Below, one piece after another: positions 20,151-23,038 of a stretch of DNA of 23,038 nt; positions within the stretch are counted from its first letter, which is position 1; every line of letters begins with the position of its first letter. The notes beneath the pieces are model-generated. The model saw nothing but the letters and a program-made list of their open reading frames with translations, was not told the DNA's origin and searched no databases. The stretch covers positions 1 through 23,038 of IMG/VR virus record IMGVR_UViG_3300034375_003579; one strand, 5' to 3'. The position numbers and the translations under genes are program-made. Origin of the DNA: a virus.

Positions 20151-22397
20151 TTATTCGTTTTCAAGTTTAGACAATGTTTCTTTGACCCAATTACGCATTG
20201 AAGTCCCGCCCCAAAGATTCCATGCAACAAAACCGTTGTCCTTCCATGGCGTTTCCTTGTATTGTTCCGCGATTTTTTCGTTGCCTTCATGACGTGCAAA
20301 AAATGAATTGATTCTTCGCAACATGTCAACATTCAAAGGTGCGCGTTCAGATATCATGCGCGCCCTTCGCCAACCCGTTGGGGTTCCCGCGCGTACTTCG
20401 TCGCCGTATTTTTCGCGCCACTCAATCATTCGTTTTGCGTTGTTGGTTGCGCTTTGTGGGTAATTGTCAAACGTGTGACCGTCTTTTTCTTCTTCTTCTT
20501 TTGAACTCATTGGGTGTCCCTCGGGTAACAAATCGGTGTCGTGTTTTCCTGAACGGAACTTTCCATTTCTAAGTGCAAACAAATAAGAATTCACACGCGC
20601 CATTGCCCATTGCTGGGGTGAAGAAACATTCGGTCGAACCGATTGTGGGTTGGTTCTGTACGCGCCAATACCACGTTCATAAACTTCAAACAACGTGTCA
20701 ACGTCAGTTGATTTGTCAGGGTTGTTGTCAACTTCGTCGTTGTGTTCTTCAACCTTCTTTTTAAGTGCGGCTTTCAATCGCGCTGAAATCTGTTTTTCTT
20801 CTTCTTCATCGTGATAATTCTTTTGCGCTTCAATCGCGGCTTCATACGCTTCATGCGAATCAAAAGGCATGTAAACTGTTTCGCCGTCAAATGAATGTTG
20901 GTGGTGTGAAGGTTTTCCGCCAAGTTCAACCGCACGCGCTTCAGCTTCTTCAACTGTTGTAAACACGTCGGTCATTCCCGGGACAAGCGCCTTGAATAGC
21001 TTGACCATTTCGTCAATTGGCTTGTCGTCTTTCGGGTCTTCAATAGGGTCAGGGTCAGGCATTTCAACACCAACGTTTTGTGTTGGAATAAGGTTCGCCG
21101 GTATGTAATAGTCATCAAGTGCCGGGGTGTCTTCATCTTGACCGTATGACATCGCAACACGTTTTTCGTTTGGCGTCAACCACCACGCTTGCGTCAATTG
21201 TCCAACGACTTTTTCCGTTTCTTCTTGCAATTCAGGAATTGTTGTGAAGTCAAAGTCAAGGAATAAATTGTCACCAAACTTTGGAACCAACCAACGGTTC
21301 AATTCGTCGCGTACTTTGACAAGTTCAGGAATGATTGCATTTTGATACAATGCCTTTTTGGCTTCCTTCATGTTGTTGTAAGTAGTTGATTCGGTGTTGT
21401 TTAATAGTTGAACCGGGACGTTGTAAACATTACACAAATCCTTGATTGATGCGTTGTATTGTTCAATAAGTGACACGTCAGCGGCGTTCAATCCGAAGTT
21501 AACCCAAGACAATTTTTTTGGTGTTATTATTACATCACCCGCATTGTTTGAACCTTGGAATTGTTGGCGGAATTTGTCTTTCAATTGTTGCGCTTGCATT
21601 TCATTAAGGTCGCCTTCTTCACTCATTAAGACACCACGCGCCGTTTGGTTTTGTAAATACTTTACACCAGTTGTGACGGCTTCATTGTTTGTTGTAAGTG
21701 AACGAAGTCCAGCACGCAAAGGCGATTGACCGTACAAATGCGAACCCGTCCCGTCATAATACGGGTTGAAATCCTTGATGTGACAAATGTCGTCAGCGGG
21801 CAAATCAAATGTCCCGTTGTATTCAATTCGATATCCTTTGACCGGTTGCATAAAACCGCCCGAAACAATTTCCATGACTTGCGACGGCATGACATAAAGT
21901 TCAGAATAACGCCCTTGATTCATTCCGGTTTCCGGTGCAATTCCGTAGATGTATCGGTTGCCGGTAAGTTTTCCGAATGCAATCAATTCAGTCAAAAATG
22001 AATTGTAAGATTGCGAAGGGTTTGGACGTTCCAATAGTTCATGCAATGGCGTTCCTTCCAATTCGTTCAACGCTTGTTTTCTTAGGATTTCCGCTTTGTA
22101 AAGTGCGCCGGAATCAATTGTCCCGCTTGTCAATGCCTTGTATCTTTTTAGGTCGTTTTCATTTGTCTTTTCGTACACTTGAAACGGAATGGTTGTTGCC
22201 GCTTTTGTTATGATGTTGACAAGTGAATAGATTGTCGCGTTCTTTCGATACCCTTGTTGAATATATGAATCATCGTTTTCAGGATTCCAAACTATTGATT
22301 CACCTAAATATTGATAAATTGCCTTGTTGTACGCTTCGGCAGTTTGTTGCGCGTTTTTTGTGATTAGATTTGAAAGGCGTTGAAGTAGTGATGCCAT
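20151..22397 (-). CDS. Portal protein fused to extra C-terminal modules
   Basis: The 748-residue product is the dodecameric DNA portal with an unusual extension. Residues about 1-445 form the HK97-type portal: ATIYSLVNIITKAATTIPFQVY, TPLHELLERPNPSQSYNSF, GNRYIYGIAPETG and a QYNASIKDLCNVYNVPVQLL helix block with LLNNTESTTYNNMKEA. After an acidic Asp/Pro linker, a module at about 478-525 reads EAEARAVELGG, SFDGETVYMPFDSHEAYEAA. A second at about 565-640 contains ERGIGAYRTNP and SSPQQWAMARVNSYLFALR. A third at about 650-745 has NAKRMIEWREKYGDEVRAGT, GWRRARMI, NSFFARHEGN and ETPWKDNGFVAWNLWGG. I recall modules two and three from marine phage head proteins, function unknown. Usual HK97-type portals have about 400 to 500 residues, so some 290 are extra. 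Confidence 0.9.
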   Translation of the reverse strand: MASLLQRLSNLITKNAQQTAEAYNKAIYQYLGESIVWNPENDDSYIQQGYRKNATIYSLVNIITKAATTIPFQVYEKTNENDLKRYKALTSGTIDSGALYKAEILRKQALNELEGTPLHELLERPNPSQSYNSFLTELIAFGKLTGNRYIYGIAPETGMNQGRYSELYVMPSQVMEIVSGGFMQPVKGYRIEYNGTFDLPADDICHIKDFNPYYDGTGSHLYGQSPLRAGLRSLTTNNEAVTTGVKYLQNQTARGVLMSEEGDLNEMQAQQLKDKFRQQFQGSNNAGDVIITPKKLSWVNFGLNAADVSLIEQYNASIKDLCNVYNVPVQLLNNTESTTYNNMKEAKKALYQNAIIPELVKVRDELNRWLVPKFGDNLFLDFDFTTIPELQEETEKVVGQLTQAWWLTPNEKRVAMSYGQDEDTPALDDYYIPANLIPTQNVGVEMPDPDPIEDPKDDKPIDEMVKLFKALVPGMTDVFTTVEEAEARAVELGGKPSHHQHSFDGETVYMPFDSHEAYEAAIEAQKNYHDEEEEKQISARLKAALKKKVEEHNDEVDNNPDKSTDVDTLFEVYERGIGAYRTNPQSVRPNVSSPQQWAMARVNSYLFALRNGKFRSGKHDTDLLPEGHPMSSKEEEEKDGHTFDNYPQSATNNAKRMIEWREKYGDEVRAGTPTGWRRARMISERAPLNVDMLRRINSFFARHEGNEKIAEQYKETPWKDNGFVAWNLWGGTSMRNWVKETLSKLENE

Positions 22398-22413
22398 GAA
22401 AGAAAATTTTGTT

Positions 22414-22440
22414 CAAATTTACGAAATTTTAAATGACAAA
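22414..22440 (-). promoter_or_regulatory. Candidate promoter for the portal gene
   Basis: Minus strand TTTG (22440-22437), a 15-base spacer (short) and TAAATTTG (22421-22414), with AAATTTCG before the box. ATG 22397 is 16 bases downstream. The -33 part lies in the last codons of the terminase gene. Confidence 0.5.
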
Positions 22441-23038
22441 GAATTCGTTTCGATTTTTGTATTTCGAATAAAGTCCATATCGCAACGCGTCGGTTGCATG
22501 ATTGTGTTTGTCCACGGGTTTGTTGATTATTGTCCCGTCCTTTAATTCTTCCCAAACGTATTTCATTTGTTCGGATTTGACGTTGGTTGCTTTGTTGGAA
22601 ACATAGAAATCAAATTCCTTCATAAGTGAAATCCCGGCATTGATTGAACCCGCGCCCTTGATTGCCCCCTTTGCTAAAATTCCCATTTGTTTTAATTCTT
22701 CAATTGATTTTGGTTCGGCGGAATCACAATACATCAAAAGGTCATCAAGTTCCAACGACTTCAAATGATTTGCAATGTCACGGTTTGTCATTCCGGTTTT
22801 GTACAATACTTCTTTGACAAACACTTTGTCGTTTTTCTTTGCAATCAAACAAATTGCCGTCGGGTCATTTGTATAGCCAAAGTCACAACCCATGAACCAA
22901 TCAAGTTCGTCGGGAAATTCCGATTCGTCAATGTAGTTCCAATCGCGAAAGATTTGTCGTTGACTGAACACCGCACGTTGCCCTTCGCCATATACACGCC
23001 AAAAGTCCGGGTCGCGTTTTTTCAAACGTTCCAATTCC
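22429..23038 (-). CDS. Terminase large subunit, C-terminal nuclease half (partial)
   Basis: About 203 residues are visible; the gene continues past the right edge, where the frame is still open (the first in-window codons give ELERLKKRDPDF). The part shown is the RNase H-like nuclease domain that cuts concatemeric DNA during packaging: the first acidic residue in FMGCDFGYTNDPTA, the second in LMYCDSAEPKS and the third in HNHATDALRYGLYS. Numbering from the first Leu after the edge Glu, these are D51, D104 and D182. The ATPase half is outside the window. It ends 31 bases before the portal ATG. Confidence 0.95.
   Translation of the reverse strand, partial: ELERLKKRDPDFWRVYGEGQRAVFSQRQIFRDWNYIDESEFPDELDWFMGCDFGYTNDPTAICLIAKKNDKVFVKEVLYKTGMTNRDIANHLKSLELDDLLMYCDSAEPKSIEELKQMGILAKGAIKGAGSINAGISLMKEFDFYVSNKATNVKSEQMKYVWEELKDGTIINKPVDKHNHATDALRYGLYSKYKNRNEFFVI

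Noticed and set aside
1-23038. tRNA genes, integrase, attachment sites or insertion sequences
   Set aside because: None seen; no cloverleaf-like sequence, transposase or recombinase frame was recognised, so temperate or lytic life style cannot be decided from this window.

Overview
The window is a 23 kb piece of a tailed double-stranded DNA phage (or prophage) with a long non-contractile or otherwise tape-measure-type tail. All genes I can support lie on the minus strand, so transcription runs from right (23038) to left (1). The likely host is a member of the Bacteroidota, probably a flavobacterium. The DNA is AT-rich, Shine-Dalgarno sequences are not obvious, and at least seven gene starts are preceded within 12 to 19 bases by the Bacteroidota -7 element TAnnTTTG, several of them with TTTG or TTG at a suitable -33 distance. 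Similarity to small protein families I associate with marine phages suggests a marine or aquatic source, but that is inference.

Layout in transcription order: large terminase C-terminal nuclease half (22429-23038, cut by the window edge); an unusually long portal fused to extra C-terminal modules (20151-22397); a small unknown protein and three envelope-type proteins (20148-18894: one transmembrane/coiled-coil, one secreted thioredoxin-like, one two-transmembrane/coiled-coil); a Mu F-like minor head protein; the prohead protease; and the HK97-type major capsid protein, closed by a terminator. Next is an accessory block (15962-14821) of four very small genes and a stand-alone PD-(D/E)XK-type nuclease, bounded and divided by terminators and promoters. 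The connector and tail-completion series follows (14733-12797), then a PGRP-type amidase and a holin-like protein, an 1077-residue S74-type tail fibre with eleven repeated motifs, two small proteins, and two paralogous tail tube proteins. Last come a tail assembly chaperone pair, the tape measure, a 730-residue tail-tip protein, and, after a terminator, small genes that begin the DNA-metabolism side (an unknown, an HTH protein, an Erf-like annealing protein and the first codons of another gene).

The genes form one head-and-tail assembly programme. Terminase and portal load DNA, the protease matures the capsid, the connectors join it to the tube, the chaperone loads the tube around the tape measure, and the amidase and holin release progeny. 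The most informative signals beyond the gene list are: a lambda-identical GGGAAAG -1 frameshift site with an 8-bp downstream stem in the tail chaperone; a 272-base untranslated region before the tape measure gene with mutually exclusive pairings that look like an attenuator; apparent complete absence of GATC; the multi-module portal fusion; and the terminator-bounded accessory cassette between capsid and connector genes.
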